Shown here in pieces: positions 34,142 to 43,531 of a stretch of DNA of 64,000 bases (position 1 is the stretch's first letter; the number at the start of each line of letters is the position of its first letter). A program made the position numbers and the translations under genes. The notes below the pieces were generated by a model. That model saw only the letters and a list, made by a program, of their open reading frames with translations, was not told where the DNA came from and made no database searches. Source of the DNA: JBDIVL01 sp039794405 (GTDB lineage: Bacteria; Planctomycetota; Brocadiia; Brocadiales; Brocadiaceae); contig JBDIVL010000012.1 of the NCBI GenBank assembly GCA_039794405.1, forward strand, positions 26,229-90,228. Reading direction: 5' to 3'.

Positions 34142-35311
34142 CTATTTTGGCTTAGCAGTATCAGTACCTTTTGGTTGATTTAGCATTTCCTGAATTTGCT
34201 TAAAAGTTTTTGAATCTACACGTAGTTTTCCTCCCCTATCATACACTCCAAGGCGAGTAGCCATATCATCAATATCAAGAAGATTAAGATCCAAGCTAGA
34301 CATATTTACATCTGCAAGGTTCATGTTTCGTGCTGCCTCCATAGCTATAATAATATCTCCACCCATACCAGCAAGAGCCTCTCTTCTTAACCGTTCACCT
34401 TCTGCTTGAGCCTCCTTAATTAAAAGTACACCCTCTGCCTTCCGTTGTTGTTTGTAAAGATCCCCCTCTGCCTTTCTCTGAACCAGGTATTTATCAGCTT
34501 CTGCAAGAAGTTCGATAGTCTTTTTCGTAGTCTCTGCATCAAGAACAGTAATGGCCCTTTCCTTATCTCCGGTGATCTTTGCGGCAATAGCTTCAGTGTC
34601 TGCATCTATAGTTTGCGTTATACCTCTTTGTTCAGCCGCAAGTGCCTTTGATTTATTTAAAACGTTGTCGAGCTCTGCCAATTTGATATTTTTAATCTTT
34701 CTTTCCAACTGAGGATCAAACCTCATTTCTTTTATAAGGACATCGATCACATTTATATGCCGGGGAGCAAGTCTTAATATGAGCTGGATTTTGCATTCTT
34801 CAGCCCTCTTTCGCTTCTCGTCCGGGTTATATAAGTCACGTTCCACCATGTTACCAAGCACACTTCTTGCGACGTCGCGCGTTTCGTTTTCAACGATTAT
34901 CTTATAACGCTCACCAACACCCAGGTCTTGTCGAAGCCTCCATGCCTCTCCTTTTTTTATTTGATATTTAACGATTAAATCTACTGAAACATCATAATCG
35001 TCAGCAGTTCTTAAAGCAACTTCCTTCCGTTCATCATGTCCCATGTAAGATGGTTCTTTTGCAAGTTCAAGGGTTTGTACCGTGCTATCATAAAGATCCC
35101 ATTGATCGATAGCTGAGATGGCTCTGTGCCACCCTGGACCGTAATCCTTTTGCACTATACCTCTATTTACACCCCAGATGCGAGTCCTAACACCTACCTG
35201 GTCAACACCTACTTTTATAACAAAGAATTTTACGCCAACAACAAATAAAACAATAAAAAAGAAAATTCCGATCGGAATGAGATATTTGGCGGTAAATTTT
35301 CCTAAATGCAT
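34142..35311 (-). CDS. SPFH/band 7 membrane protein
   Basis: 389 aa from the ATG at 35311 (AAGGAG five bases upstream; a GTG six bases earlier overlaps that site). One N-terminal membrane span (YLIPIGIFFFIVLFVVGVKFFVI), then the band 7 domain (VGVDQVGVRTRIWG...GPGWHRAI...WDLYDSTVQTLELA, VDLIVKYQIKKGE). A long helical region follows, rich in Ala, Glu and Lys (AEQRGITQTIDADTEAIAAKI) as in prohibitin/flotillin-like proteins. It would assemble membrane-bound rings or microdomains and often protects or recruits proteases. It forms a pair with the SPFH gene at 35424-36608. Confidence 0.9.
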   Translation of the reverse strand: MHLGKFTAKYLIPIGIFFFIVLFVVGVKFFVIKVGVDQVGVRTRIWGVNRGIVQKDYGPGWHRAISAIDQWDLYDSTVQTLELAKEPSYMGHDERKEVALRTADDYDVSVDLIVKYQIKKGEAWRLRQDLGVGERYKIIVENETRDVARSVLGNMVERDLYNPDEKRKRAEECKIQLILRLAPRHINVIDVLIKEMRFDPQLERKIKNIKLAELDNVLNKSKALAAEQRGITQTIDADTEAIAAKITGDKERAITVLDAETTKKTIELLAEADKYLVQRKAEGDLYKQQRKAEGVLLIKEAQAEGERLRREALAGMGGDIIIAMEAARNMNLADVNMSSLDLNLLDIDDMATRLGVYDRGGKLRVDSKTFKQIQEMLNQPKGTDTAKPK

Positions 35312-35423
35312 TTTCACTCCTTCAGCAAATAATTCCGTAATGAGAGATTTTGAATTTTATCAAGGTTAATCTCATTTACTCTTGCAGATTCAAAAATATT
35401 CCTCACACAATATACCAAACGAG

Positions 35424-36608
35424 TTATGGCGATTTATCAGGTCCTGGTTTCATTGGACTGACCAATGCTGCATCCGGTGGCTCCGGGAACATATAATCGA
35501 TCTTCGGTGCATCTTCAATATACTTGAACCTCTGGATGCTTTGCGGCGTTTCAAGACCTTGTCTAACAATTGGTTGACTTCTGATAATTGCTTGTTTCAG
35601 GCGTTTAGCATATTCAAGTCTTACAAGATTACGGCCACCATCTCCTTCCAATGCATTCCGCAATAAACGAAGCCCTTCCGCATCGGTTCTCACCGTAGCA
35701 AGAACAGAACCTGCTTCCTTTGCAAGTCTTTCAAATTCGGCATCTGCTTCAAACCTTGCCCTTATTAAATATGCATCAGCATCTTGCTTTTTTGCTTCAG
35801 CAGAACCTCTTGCATCCATAATTCGTTTATCGCATTCCCCTCTAAATCTTGCCACTTCCACCTCTAACTTTTTTGTTTCCTCGACTATCACCCTTCGCTG
35901 GTTTTGCTGAGCAGCAGTAGCTCTAGTTTTTTGTTCTTCTACCTCTTTATCAGCAAGCCTTCTCTCCTGTATCTTTTCAGCATATTCCCGATAATAACGG
36001 TAATCAGTAAGGTTTATAGATGTAACATATAAACCATGAGGCTCTAGCATCTTATTAATCTCTTCTCTTGCCTTTTGTGCTTTCATATCACGCAAAGAAG
36101 CAATCGGGAATTCACCTAGCGTCAATTCTCCATACGTATAATAACAAATTGTACGTGTATAGTCATATACCCATTTTTGTTTAAAGACGTCACCTACACC
36201 AGTATTTTGAACAACCTGAGCAGCAAATTCAGGTTTTAACATGAACTGTATCTGGAGATCCAATACCACATCACCACCGTCTATGGTTTTTATCGTGAGA
36301 GCGTCCCCTTGCGGATGTTTTTCATCTATTTCCGCAGCCGTCATTTTTAACACCTGCTCTCGTTTATCAAGTATATAAATATCTTGAATAAAAGGATAGT
36401 AAAGGACAGCACCAGCACGGTTGATTAACTTTATGCTGCCTGTAAGGTTATTAACAATCACAGCTACTTCGTCAGCAGCAATTTCCTTCCAGCTTAGTTC
36501 TCTACCCCCATATATACCACCAGCTATTATCGCTAATGCAATAAGTACTACGATGATATTTCGATATATGCGGTTATACCTGACTTTTAGCTTAAAGTCT
36601 TTATCCAT
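35424..36608 (-). CDS. SPFH/band 7 membrane protein (upstream partner)
   Basis: 394 aa. N-terminal membrane span (NIIVVLIALAIIAGGIYGG), then band 7 (AADEVAVIVNNLTGSIKLINRAGAVLYYPFIQDIYILDKREQVL, LDLQIQFMLKPEFAAQVV), then a long helical stretch with many Arg, Glu and Ala. The C-terminus ends PMKPGPDKSP. Sequence differs clearly from its partner, so they are likely two subunits of one complex, like HflK/HflC or prohibitin pairs, though no identity with those is claimed. About 110 bp separates the two genes, and a shared terminator follows the second. Confidence 0.9.
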   Translation of the reverse strand: MDKDFKLKVRYNRIYRNIIVVLIALAIIAGGIYGGRELSWKEIAADEVAVIVNNLTGSIKLINRAGAVLYYPFIQDIYILDKREQVLKMTAAEIDEKHPQGDALTIKTIDGGDVVLDLQIQFMLKPEFAAQVVQNTGVGDVFKQKWVYDYTRTICYYTYGELTLGEFPIASLRDMKAQKAREEINKMLEPHGLYVTSINLTDYRYYREYAEKIQERRLADKEVEEQKTRATAAQQNQRRVIVEETKKLEVEVARFRGECDKRIMDARGSAEAKKQDADAYLIRARFEADAEFERLAKEAGSVLATVRTDAEGLRLLRNALEGDGGRNLVRLEYAKRLKQAIIRSQPIVRQGLETPQSIQRFKYIEDAPKIDYMFPEPPDAALVSPMKPGPDKSP

Positions 36609-37455
36609 GATTACCCTTTTCTGCTAATTTAAGTTATATATGCTTAAATTTCCTGATCAATGATTCTATAACCCGACAATAGTTATAAATTAACTCCTAA
36701 TTATAAAAATGAATCATTGTATGGTCAATAAAATTATAAAAGTGTGTCATCATAAGTCAATAAAAAACTGAAAGATGTATAATATTTAGTATACATAAAT
36801 ATATTAATTAATATAAAACCCCAATACCTCTTCAGTACGTACTATAGATTCACAACATTAAAACTTGCCTGTCGTATAGAAACAAAAAAATTATGCACAT
36901 TGTAAACAATATTTCATTTGTGAAACTTTACCTTATGAATTATTGTGGAAATTGTATGAGTGATATTCTATTAATGTTTTCATAAGCATGACACTTTAAA
37001 ACACTAAAGGCATATTTTTTATTATACGCATCTTAGGCGTATGATTTGCGATCTCATTGTGTACCTTTTTGCTATTCTTGTCATTTTTGTAGCACAAAAA
37101 ATTTACTTGTTGGCATTTCATGTTTTTAATAGTGAAATATATACCCTAAGTGAATGGGTTCACACAGATTGGGCAAAGCAAATCTATCATACAGATCTGT
37201 TCGAACTAATTGAACGGCCTTGTTGTGTTGCTTTACTTAATCCATCTTGTTTATTTTAGAAATTTTTTAATCTTTTTATCATAAATTCTGTTTTATATAA
37301 ATTCATAAAAATCAGTGCAGACTAACTTAACGCTTATGGATTTTACACTATTTTGCTTTGCAGGAAAGAACCAAATGTATTCTTACGCAAGAATTTTCGA
37401 AGGTTTGGCAAAGACCTTATTTCTTAAACGCTTTGGTGTTGAAGAATTATTTCTC
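36609..37455. other. long AT-rich intergenic region
   Basis: About 850 bp with no supported gene, then the porin promoter. A 72-codon plus-strand frame at 37041-37259 has no ribosome-binding site and no recognisable content. No RNA gene or hairpin with a T-tract was recognised. It should contain the minus-strand promoter of the SPFH pair near 36610-36680. Confidence 0.4.
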
Positions 37456-37483
37456 TTGACACTGTAATTTTCGGAATTATAAT
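37456..37483 (+). promoter_or_regulatory. near-consensus sigma-70-type promoter of the porin gene
   Basis: TTGACA (37456-37461), 16-bp spacer, TATAAT (37478-37483). Transcription would start about 165 bp before the start codon, leaving a long leader. Confidence 0.7.
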
Positions 37484-37500
37484 GTGGCATTTCCGAAAAT
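37467..37500. promoter_or_regulatory. palindrome overlapping the -10 box (possible operator)
   Basis: ATTTTCGGAA and TTCCGAAAAT form a perfect 10-bp inverted repeat with a 14-bp centre that contains the TATAAT box. Its place suggests repressor binding, or an mRNA hairpin at the 5' end. Confidence 0.55.
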
Positions 37501-37654
37501 GTTCTTTAACGATCAATTGATAAACAGAGCATTTAGTGGGAGGAGGAGAAAGGAGGGTGTTAATCAAAAGTTGATTTGTGTCACATTTCGTTCTTTCTGT
37601 ATTTATTACTGAAAAATTGGGGTCCGAATAGTCCTTTTAATGGGAGGAAAGATA

Positions 37655-39340
37655 ATGAAAAATGCATTGTGGAAGACATGTATTGGTGGGTTTGCTACCG
37701 CCATCTTCTGCGTTGCAACTTGCAGTCAGTCTTTTGCAAAAGACAGCAAGTCAATTGAAGAAATGGAAAAGGAGTTAAATGACTTAAAGGCATCTGTTTC
37801 AAGTTTAACGGAACAGATTAAGTCAGTTAAAAAGGAAAATGTGACTGCATCTATGCCTTCTGATGCGACAGCAAAAGAAGATATAGAAGCCTTAAAGAAT
37901 GAAGTTAGCACCTTAAAAGAAGAGATGAGAACGGCAGCTCAGGCAGAACAAACTCTTAAGGCGGAAGACATTACAGGAAACGTATATTCTGAATTTGCAA
38001 AAAGAGTAAAATTGGGTGGTCAAATCAGAACCAGGGCAGAATATGCAAATGGATTCTATCAAGTTCCAACGAGTAATGGAACATTGCCTGGCGCAGTGGG
38101 AATTGGAGATAGGGACCCTGACCCAGCTGTAGTCAGACCTGCCTCTAAAGGATTAGATGATAATTATGTTTTAAATCAAACAAGGATTTGGGCTGACGCA
38201 GATGTTAATGAACATTTGAGGGTATTTATTCAGCTTCAAGATGCCAGAACTTTCGGTGCTGAAGGAACAACGGTGGGATTTGCAAATACTTACGGTGAAA
38301 ATAGTATTTTAGATATCCATCAGGGCTATTTTGATGTAAGAAACCTTTTCGACTTACCTTTAACCGTAAGAGTAGGCCGCCAGGAAATTGTATGGGGAGA
38401 CCACAGGGTTATCGGTAATTTTGTATGGTCAAACGTCGGTCGTACTTTTGATGGTGGTCGTTTTATGTGGGATACCGATTCTATCCATGCTGAAGCATTT
38501 GCAGTTACCGTAGACGAGGATGGCTTTCTATCCGTAGATGGAGATGATAATTCTGATGAAAGTATTTATGCAGCTTTAATAGGATTTAAAAAGCTGATTC
38601 CTAGTGCATTATTAGAACTTATGTATATTCAGAAGAATGATCAGGATGATACTTCATCTACTCTGGTTGCAACAGGAAATACAGCCGCTTTTGGAGATCC
38701 AGTAATTATTCATGATTTTGGAATAAGAATCGATGGTAAATTACCAAACCTAGATGCAGTTGATTACACTATTGAAGCACACGGTCAGCTTGGCGATTAT
38801 GGAGATCATGATCAAGAGGCATGGGCATTTGCAGGCAGGGCCGGATATACTTTTAAAGAGGTTGCATGGAAACCTCGTATTGGTTTTGAATATGCATACG
38901 CCTCAGGTGACGATGATCCAGATGATAATGATCATGAAACCTTCGATAACCTTTATCCAACAAATCACTGGCAAGGTAATTATGGATTTATTGATTTGCT
39001 CAGTTGGCAGAACGTTCATGACTTCAGGGGTAACATTAAGGTTTCACCTTCAAGCAGGTTAACTGTACAAGTTGATTACCATTACTTCTTATTGGATGAG
39101 GAAGAGGATGGTTGGTACCTCGCTTCAGGTGCTTTGGCTGCTGCCCGTCCGGTTGGTGGTTTTACAGAGAATGATAACGACTTAGCCCAAGAGGTAGACT
39201 TAACGATAAGCTACGATCTGTATAAGAATGTAAAGATCCTCGCTGGTTATTCTTTCTTTGGAGCTGAGGACTGGATTGAAGACACCATTGGTGATATCGA
39301 TACCCATTGGGGATATCTGCAAACCACAGTTACGTTCTAA
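37655..39340 (+). CDS. alginate-export family outer-membrane porin
   Basis: 561 aa from the ATG at 37655 (strong GGGAGGAAAG site). Signal peptide (CIGGFATAIFCVATCSQSFA). Residues ~25-110 are a coiled coil (EEMEKELNDLKASVSSLTEQI), as in trimeric periplasmic stalks of some porins. The rest is a beta-barrel of the alginate_exp type: VKLGGQIRTRAEYANGF, LNQTRIWADADVNEHLRVFIQLQDAR, VRVGRQEIVWGDHRVIG, RTFDGGRFMW, and a final strand ending LQTTVTF with the usual terminal Phe. Likely an abundant general or anion-selective porin; alginate itself need not be the substrate. Strong promoter, long leader and terminator agree with high expression. Confidence 0.9.
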   Translation: MKNALWKTCIGGFATAIFCVATCSQSFAKDSKSIEEMEKELNDLKASVSSLTEQIKSVKKENVTASMPSDATAKEDIEALKNEVSTLKEEMRTAAQAEQTLKAEDITGNVYSEFAKRVKLGGQIRTRAEYANGFYQVPTSNGTLPGAVGIGDRDPDPAVVRPASKGLDDNYVLNQTRIWADADVNEHLRVFIQLQDARTFGAEGTTVGFANTYGENSILDIHQGYFDVRNLFDLPLTVRVGRQEIVWGDHRVIGNFVWSNVGRTFDGGRFMWDTDSIHAEAFAVTVDEDGFLSVDGDDNSDESIYAALIGFKKLIPSALLELMYIQKNDQDDTSSTLVATGNTAAFGDPVIIHDFGIRIDGKLPNLDAVDYTIEAHGQLGDYGDHDQEAWAFAGRAGYTFKEVAWKPRIGFEYAYASGDDDPDDNDHETFDNLYPTNHWQGNYGFIDLLSWQNVHDFRGNIKVSPSSRLTVQVDYHYFLLDEEEDGWYLASGALAAARPVGGFTENDNDLAQEVDLTISYDLYKNVKILAGYSFFGAEDWIEDTIGDIDTHWGYLQTTVTF

Positions 39341-39392
39341 TACTGTAGTATTTGTTTGAGTATTTTTATTATAATTATTGAAATATTTTGAA

Positions 39393-39426
39393 AATGGGTG
39401 TTGCTCAAGCAACACCCATTTTTTTT
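39393..39426 (+). terminator. rho-independent terminator of the porin gene
   Basis: A 13-bp stem AATGGGTGTTGCT/AGCAACACCCATT with a CA loop followed by a run of eight T. Confidence 0.92.
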
Positions 39427-39555
39427 GAATGGAAAAAGGTCAAGCAATTAGTTAGACTTTATGTTGGTTGGAAATATGGGTACACTTGGAACATTGGATG
39501 CACAAGATGAGGATTGAGGTCGGAACAATTATCATTAAAATTACTATTATCAATT

Positions 39556-41049
39556 ATGGACAACAGGTATTATCCTACCTTTGATGAATTTAAACGACTG
39601 GCTACGAAGGGAAACATTGTTCCCGTGTACCGGCAACTTTTTGCAGATACCCTTACACCCGTTTCAGCATTCCAAAAGCTTTCAGGTACTGAATACGCCT
39701 TTTTACTTGAAAGCGCAGCGGGTGGCGAAAAGATCTCTCGATACTCCTTTCTTGGTATTAATCCTTTTATTCAATTTACCGTATTTGGTCACACGATAAA
39801 ACTAAAACGGAACGATAAGCATATTGAGACATTTCAATCTCAGAATCCTCTGGAAACCTTACGGAATGAGATGAAATCCTTCATTCCTGTACCTATTGAT
39901 GGTTTACCGAAATTTTATTGTTGTACAGTAGGCTATATCGGATATGATGCGATTCGTTATTTTGAGCAATTACCAAATGTTCCGAAAGATGATCTGCTGC
40001 TGCCTGATATTCAATTAATGTTCTTTGATACTGTGGTAATATTCGATCATACAACAAGGACTATGAAAGTCGTTTGTGCAGCACACATTAATAACGAACC
40101 TTTAGAAAATATTTATAATACAACAATTCTCAAAATTGGTCACATTATAGAAAAATTAAGAACCCCGATTCTGTCTTTAAGTGATGATATTACTTCGACA
40201 AGAGAAGTAAACATTCCCTATTCTTCAAATTTTGAAAAGGCTGATTTTCTTAAAGCCGTTGAACTCTGCAAAGAATACATTCGTGCGGGTGATATTTTTC
40301 AAGTAGTAATATCTCAGCGTTTAAAAACTCAAATACACGCAAACCCATTTGATATTTATCGAGCCTTGCGGGTAATTAATCCATCTCCCTATATGTTTTA
40401 CCTTAAGATGGGGAATTTAAAGCTTATTGGATCTTCTCCGGAAGTAATGGTAAAGGTTGAGGATAGGAATATCGTTGTTAGACCTATTGCCGGCACGAGG
40501 AAAAGAGGGAGAGATAACGCGGAAGATCATATGCTTGCACAAGAATTGATTGCAGATCCTAAAGAACGTGCAGAGCATATTATGCTATTAGATCTTGGAA
40601 GGAACGATGTAGGAAGGGTTTCCTGTTACGGCAGTGTGCATATTGATGAGAGAATGGTTATCGAAAAATATTCACACGTAATGCACATAACTTCCAGTGT
40701 TTGTGGTAAATTACGGGAGGACAAAACTACCTTTGATTCACTAAATGCATGTTTACCTGCTGGCACTCTATCTGGAGCTCCTAAAATAAGGGCCATGGAA
40801 ATCATTGATGAAATTGAACCAACAAAAAGAGGTCCTTATGGTGGGGCCGTTGGATATTTCGATTTCTTCGGAAATGCAAATACGTGTATTACCATTAGAA
40901 CTATTGTATTGAAAGATAACGATGCTTATATCCAGGCCGGTGCTGGCATCGTTGCAGATTCTCTTCCTGAACGTGAGTATGAAGAGACTTTAAATAAGGC
41001 AAAAGGCTTATTAAAGGCAATTGAAATTGCCGAAAATATGAGTAAATAG
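39556..41049 (+). CDS. trpE: anthranilate synthase component I
   Basis: About 497 aa from the ATG at 39556; an earlier TTG at 39514 is possible but adds residues unlike the family. Features: PVYRQLFADTLTPVSAFQKL, FLLESAAGGEKISRYSFLG (feedback-binding region LLES), YEEXL-type end EREYEETLNKAKGLLKAI, and chorismate-binding core with IRAGDIFQVVISQR, NPSPYMFYL, GSSPEVMVKVE, PIAGTRKRG, VMHITSSV, LPAGTLSGAPKIRAMEIID and GGAVGYF. Converts chorismate to anthranilate with the TrpG amidotransferase, which is not in the window. Followed after 10 bp by a small membrane-protein gene. Confidence 0.95.
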   Translation: MDNRYYPTFDEFKRLATKGNIVPVYRQLFADTLTPVSAFQKLSGTEYAFLLESAAGGEKISRYSFLGINPFIQFTVFGHTIKLKRNDKHIETFQSQNPLETLRNEMKSFIPVPIDGLPKFYCCTVGYIGYDAIRYFEQLPNVPKDDLLLPDIQLMFFDTVVIFDHTTRTMKVVCAAHINNEPLENIYNTTILKIGHIIEKLRTPILSLSDDITSTREVNIPYSSNFEKADFLKAVELCKEYIRAGDIFQVVISQRLKTQIHANPFDIYRALRVINPSPYMFYLKMGNLKLIGSSPEVMVKVEDRNIVVRPIAGTRKRGRDNAEDHMLAQELIADPKERAEHIMLLDLGRNDVGRVSCYGSVHIDERMVIEKYSHVMHITSSVCGKLREDKTTFDSLNACLPAGTLSGAPKIRAMEIIDEIEPTKRGPYGGAVGYFDFFGNANTCITIRTIVLKDNDAYIQAGAGIVADSLPEREYEETLNKAKGLLKAIEIAENMSK

Positions 41050-41059
41050 GTGGAGATAT

Positions 41060-41221
41060 ATGAGTTTTCCAAGAATTTTACAGATATTAGGAATGATCTT
41101 GGCATTAGAAGCTCTTTATTTTGGTATCGCAAAAGATTCCATGAAACTAGAAATACTCTTTTTGTTTATTGGTGGTATGATTTTCTATGTAGGACGTATC
41201 TTTGAGAGAAAAAGCAAATAG
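41060..41221 (+). CDS. small membrane protein (53 aa), unknown
   Basis: A short frame with a good ribosome-binding site (GGTGGAG) placed 10 bp after the trpE stop. It reads MSFPRILQILGMILALEALY...EILFLFIGGMIFYVGRIFERKSK: two hydrophobic segments with a short charged turn (KDSMK) and a basic C-terminus, so a two-span inner-membrane hairpin is likely. It ends exactly one base before the convergent AMMECR1 gene. Function unknown; the site, the membrane pattern and the operon position support it. Confidence 0.7.
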   Translation: MSFPRILQILGMILALEALYFGIAKDSMKLEILFLFIGGMIFYVGRIFERKSK

Positions 41222-41809
41222 TTATGCTTGCCCTGAATACTTCCTATCCTTATTCCAAGGGTATGTCTCCTCGATAATCTCAGCTGTAAAAATATATATC
41301 TCCAAATCGTTATATCTCCATGCATCGGAGGGCAAATCAGCTTTGATCGAACAGCAATGAGAGAGGAACTCCTCTTTACTCCACCCAGTTTCACTTGCAA
41401 CTTGTGGTAAGAAACATCCAATATGTATTCCTTTTTGAACGTAAATACCATGTTTGCCAAGTTCAAAATTTAGTGGATTTTTGATTTTTTTTAATGGTGA
41501 AAGTATGGACAGCTCAATTTTTAATCTATCTAATTCTGGCGGTGTAATACGATTGAACTCGAATCGGGGATCTTCTGTTGCAGAAGATATGGCAATCTCA
41601 GAGACCAACTTGTATAATGGAATATATGACGTAAATCGACCTATACAACCACGGAGCTTGTTCCTTACTTTTAATGTAACAAAAACACCGTGATTACCTT
41701 GAATATCTTGATGGTCCGAAGAGATTAGCGGTATTGGTTCTTGTTTTATTGTTGCTTCGATACTCTTTCGTGCAATATCTAAAAGTATCTTTTTTGCTTG
41801 TTCATCCAA
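41222..41809 (-). CDS. amrA: AMMECR1 domain protein (AmmeMemoRadiSam system protein A type)
   Basis: 195 aa. Features: LLDIARKSIEATIK, GVFVTLKVRNKLRGCIGRF (conserved RGCIG), AISSATEDPRF, ELDRLKIELSILSPLKKI, GKHGIYVQKG...GCFLPQVASETGWSKEEFLSHCC and ending with IFTAEIIEE. The family accompanies Memo and radical SAM proteins in the AmmeMemoRadiSam set; its reaction is not established. No signal peptide, so cytoplasmic. A second AMMECR1 domain is found fused to a Memo domain in the next gene. The third partner, a radical SAM protein of that set, is not adjacent. Confidence 0.9.
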   Translation of the reverse strand: MDEQAKKILLDIARKSIEATIKQEPIPLISSDHQDIQGNHGVFVTLKVRNKLRGCIGRFTSYIPLYKLVSEIAISSATEDPRFEFNRITPPELDRLKIELSILSPLKKIKNPLNFELGKHGIYVQKGIHIGCFLPQVASETGWSKEEFLSHCCSIKADLPSDAWRYNDLEIYIFTAEIIEETYPWNKDRKYSGQA

Positions 41810-41952
41810 GGAATAAACACCTCGAATTTAACAAAACAGATTTATTGTTATGAAAAAATTCTTGCATTTACAGCAAAATACTTTGTGCTAACCCTTGTGG
41901 TTAGTTATATTCATGATGAATCCCATGCTACACTTTTTGATCCTTATTTAGG

Positions 41953-43521
41953 TTAGGATTTTTCCCCTTCATGAAATACATCCGCAGTAAAGACATAAAA
42001 TTCCATATCAAGGTCATTCCATGCATTTGGAGATAATCCTGCCTTTTGACAGAGTTGACAGAGGGTTTCATATTTACTCCATCCCTGTTCGACCGCAACT
42101 TGTGGAAGAAATACCGCACTGGCTGGCCCTTTGCGAATAAGGATACCTTGTTTACCCACTATAAATTCTTCAGGACTTTTTATTTTTATTATTTGACTTA
42201 AGATCGAAATTTCAATAGTAATATCTGGTATTTCAAGGGCTTCTACAGGACTAAAGCGCCAATCATGAGAAGAAGAATTAATCGTGTTTTCTATTACACC
42301 CTCGAAAACAGAAACCCTTGGTATTATATGCCCTATACAACCTCGGAGTTCCCCACATTTTTTTAACGTTACAAAAACCCCATATTTTTCCCTCAACCGT
42401 GGAGCAAATATTTCCTCTATAGGAACAAAGCTTGGAGGAACACCTGTCTTTACATAAGTTTCTAAAGTATTCCGTGCTAGAGATAATAAGAGAAATTTTT
42501 CCTCGTTTGTTAAACAAAAATTTAGTTTATCATGTAATGTTTTTTCATTCGGAATATAATGACCCGATTTTGACTCTAACGGTTTTGAAAATATAATAGA
42601 TGCATAGCTTACTGAATAAGAGAAATTGTTAGATTGATGTCCGGAGGTATTGTAGTTAAGAATCTCGCCTATTGCTTCTTCCGGTAATAATTTTAACAGT
42701 AAGGCAATCGGAATAATGCCACATGCATTTAGCCCGGTCTCTTTTCTATACAGCCTCAAACCATCAAAATCTTTAGAAAGAATCTTTTCAAAAGCACCAT
42801 AATCAAGAGAATGGATGTTTTTTTCAATATCCTTTTTGAATGGAACATAACCATATGCCTCACCGTAGTGCGTAAAATCAGAGCTTACCACAACAAGTGT
42901 TTTATCGTCCATTAATGGCCTAATCGCATTGGCTACCTGGTTGTAGTCATCGTCTATTAATAACCCAACCATAATGGGAACCACTTTAAAGTTACCAAGG
43001 GCCATTTGTAAAAAAGGTAACTGCGTTTCTAAGGAATGCTCGCCTTTATAAGCGTCTTCATATGGCCAAAAAAGCTTTGATGAATTGAGCAAGTGATTGC
43101 ATGCATCTTGATCTATAGGGATAGTACCTAATGGTGTTTTAAAATTTCCTACATTAAGTACAGAAATACCCCGATATCTCTTTACTCCTCCTATTCCCAT
43201 AGCATGCCTTGGTGAAATGATAATTACTCTTGTAAGTTCATAGTCTTTGATAGCGCTATATCCAAAAGCAGCCACTTGGCCGGAATATTGATACCCAGCA
43301 TGCGGGGAAATAATAGCTAAAGGTCTACCTCTGTGTGCCTGCTTAGGAACATTCTTAAAAAAGGAGTTTATCTGGTCTTTTAAGGCATTCATGTTACCGG
43401 GATAAAAACGCCCCGCTACTTGAGGTTCCCAGATTTCTTTCAATTCTGTTTGAGCAAATAAGTGTGAAGAAGCTAATAGAAACAATAGGAAAAAAACTGA
43501 AAACCTCAGCGAATGTTTCAT
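41953..43521 (-). CDS. amrB: exported Memo-AMMECR1 fusion (AmmeMemoRadiSam proteins B and A)
   Basis: 522 aa from the ATG at 43521, after an AAGGGAA site; it begins a Sec signal peptide (MKHSLRFSVFFLLFLLASSHLFA). Residues ~33-300 are a Memo domain: PQVAGRFYPGNMNALKDQI, ISPHAGYQYSGQVAAFGYSAI, EHSLETQLPFLQM, VVSSDFTHYGE, and CGIIPIALLLKLLP. The His and Cys residues that line the Memo pocket are visible (PHAGY, EHSLE, DFTHY). Residues ~335-515 are an AMMECR1 domain (KYGVFVTLKKCGELRGCIGHI, SSHDWRFSPVEALE, FLPQVAVEQGWSKYETLC). Memo proteins resemble extradiol dioxygenases in fold and bind metal. Secretion of this usually cytoplasmic pair is the oddity. Confidence 0.9.
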   Translation of the reverse strand: MKHSLRFSVFFLLFLLASSHLFAQTELKEIWEPQVAGRFYPGNMNALKDQINSFFKNVPKQAHRGRPLAIISPHAGYQYSGQVAAFGYSAIKDYELTRVIIISPRHAMGIGGVKRYRGISVLNVGNFKTPLGTIPIDQDACNHLLNSSKLFWPYEDAYKGEHSLETQLPFLQMALGNFKVVPIMVGLLIDDDYNQVANAIRPLMDDKTLVVVSSDFTHYGEAYGYVPFKKDIEKNIHSLDYGAFEKILSKDFDGLRLYRKETGLNACGIIPIALLLKLLPEEAIGEILNYNTSGHQSNNFSYSVSYASIIFSKPLESKSGHYIPNEKTLHDKLNFCLTNEEKFLLLSLARNTLETYVKTGVPPSFVPIEEIFAPRLREKYGVFVTLKKCGELRGCIGHIIPRVSVFEGVIENTINSSSHDWRFSPVEALEIPDITIEISILSQIIKIKSPEEFIVGKQGILIRKGPASAVFLPQVAVEQGWSKYETLCQLCQKAGLSPNAWNDLDMEFYVFTADVFHEGEKS

Positions 43522-43531
43522 AGTATTTCCC

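Noticed and set aside
37041..37259. 72-codon plus-strand frame in the long intergenic region
   Set aside because: No ribosome-binding site, no conserved motif, and codon use unlike the neighbouring genes.
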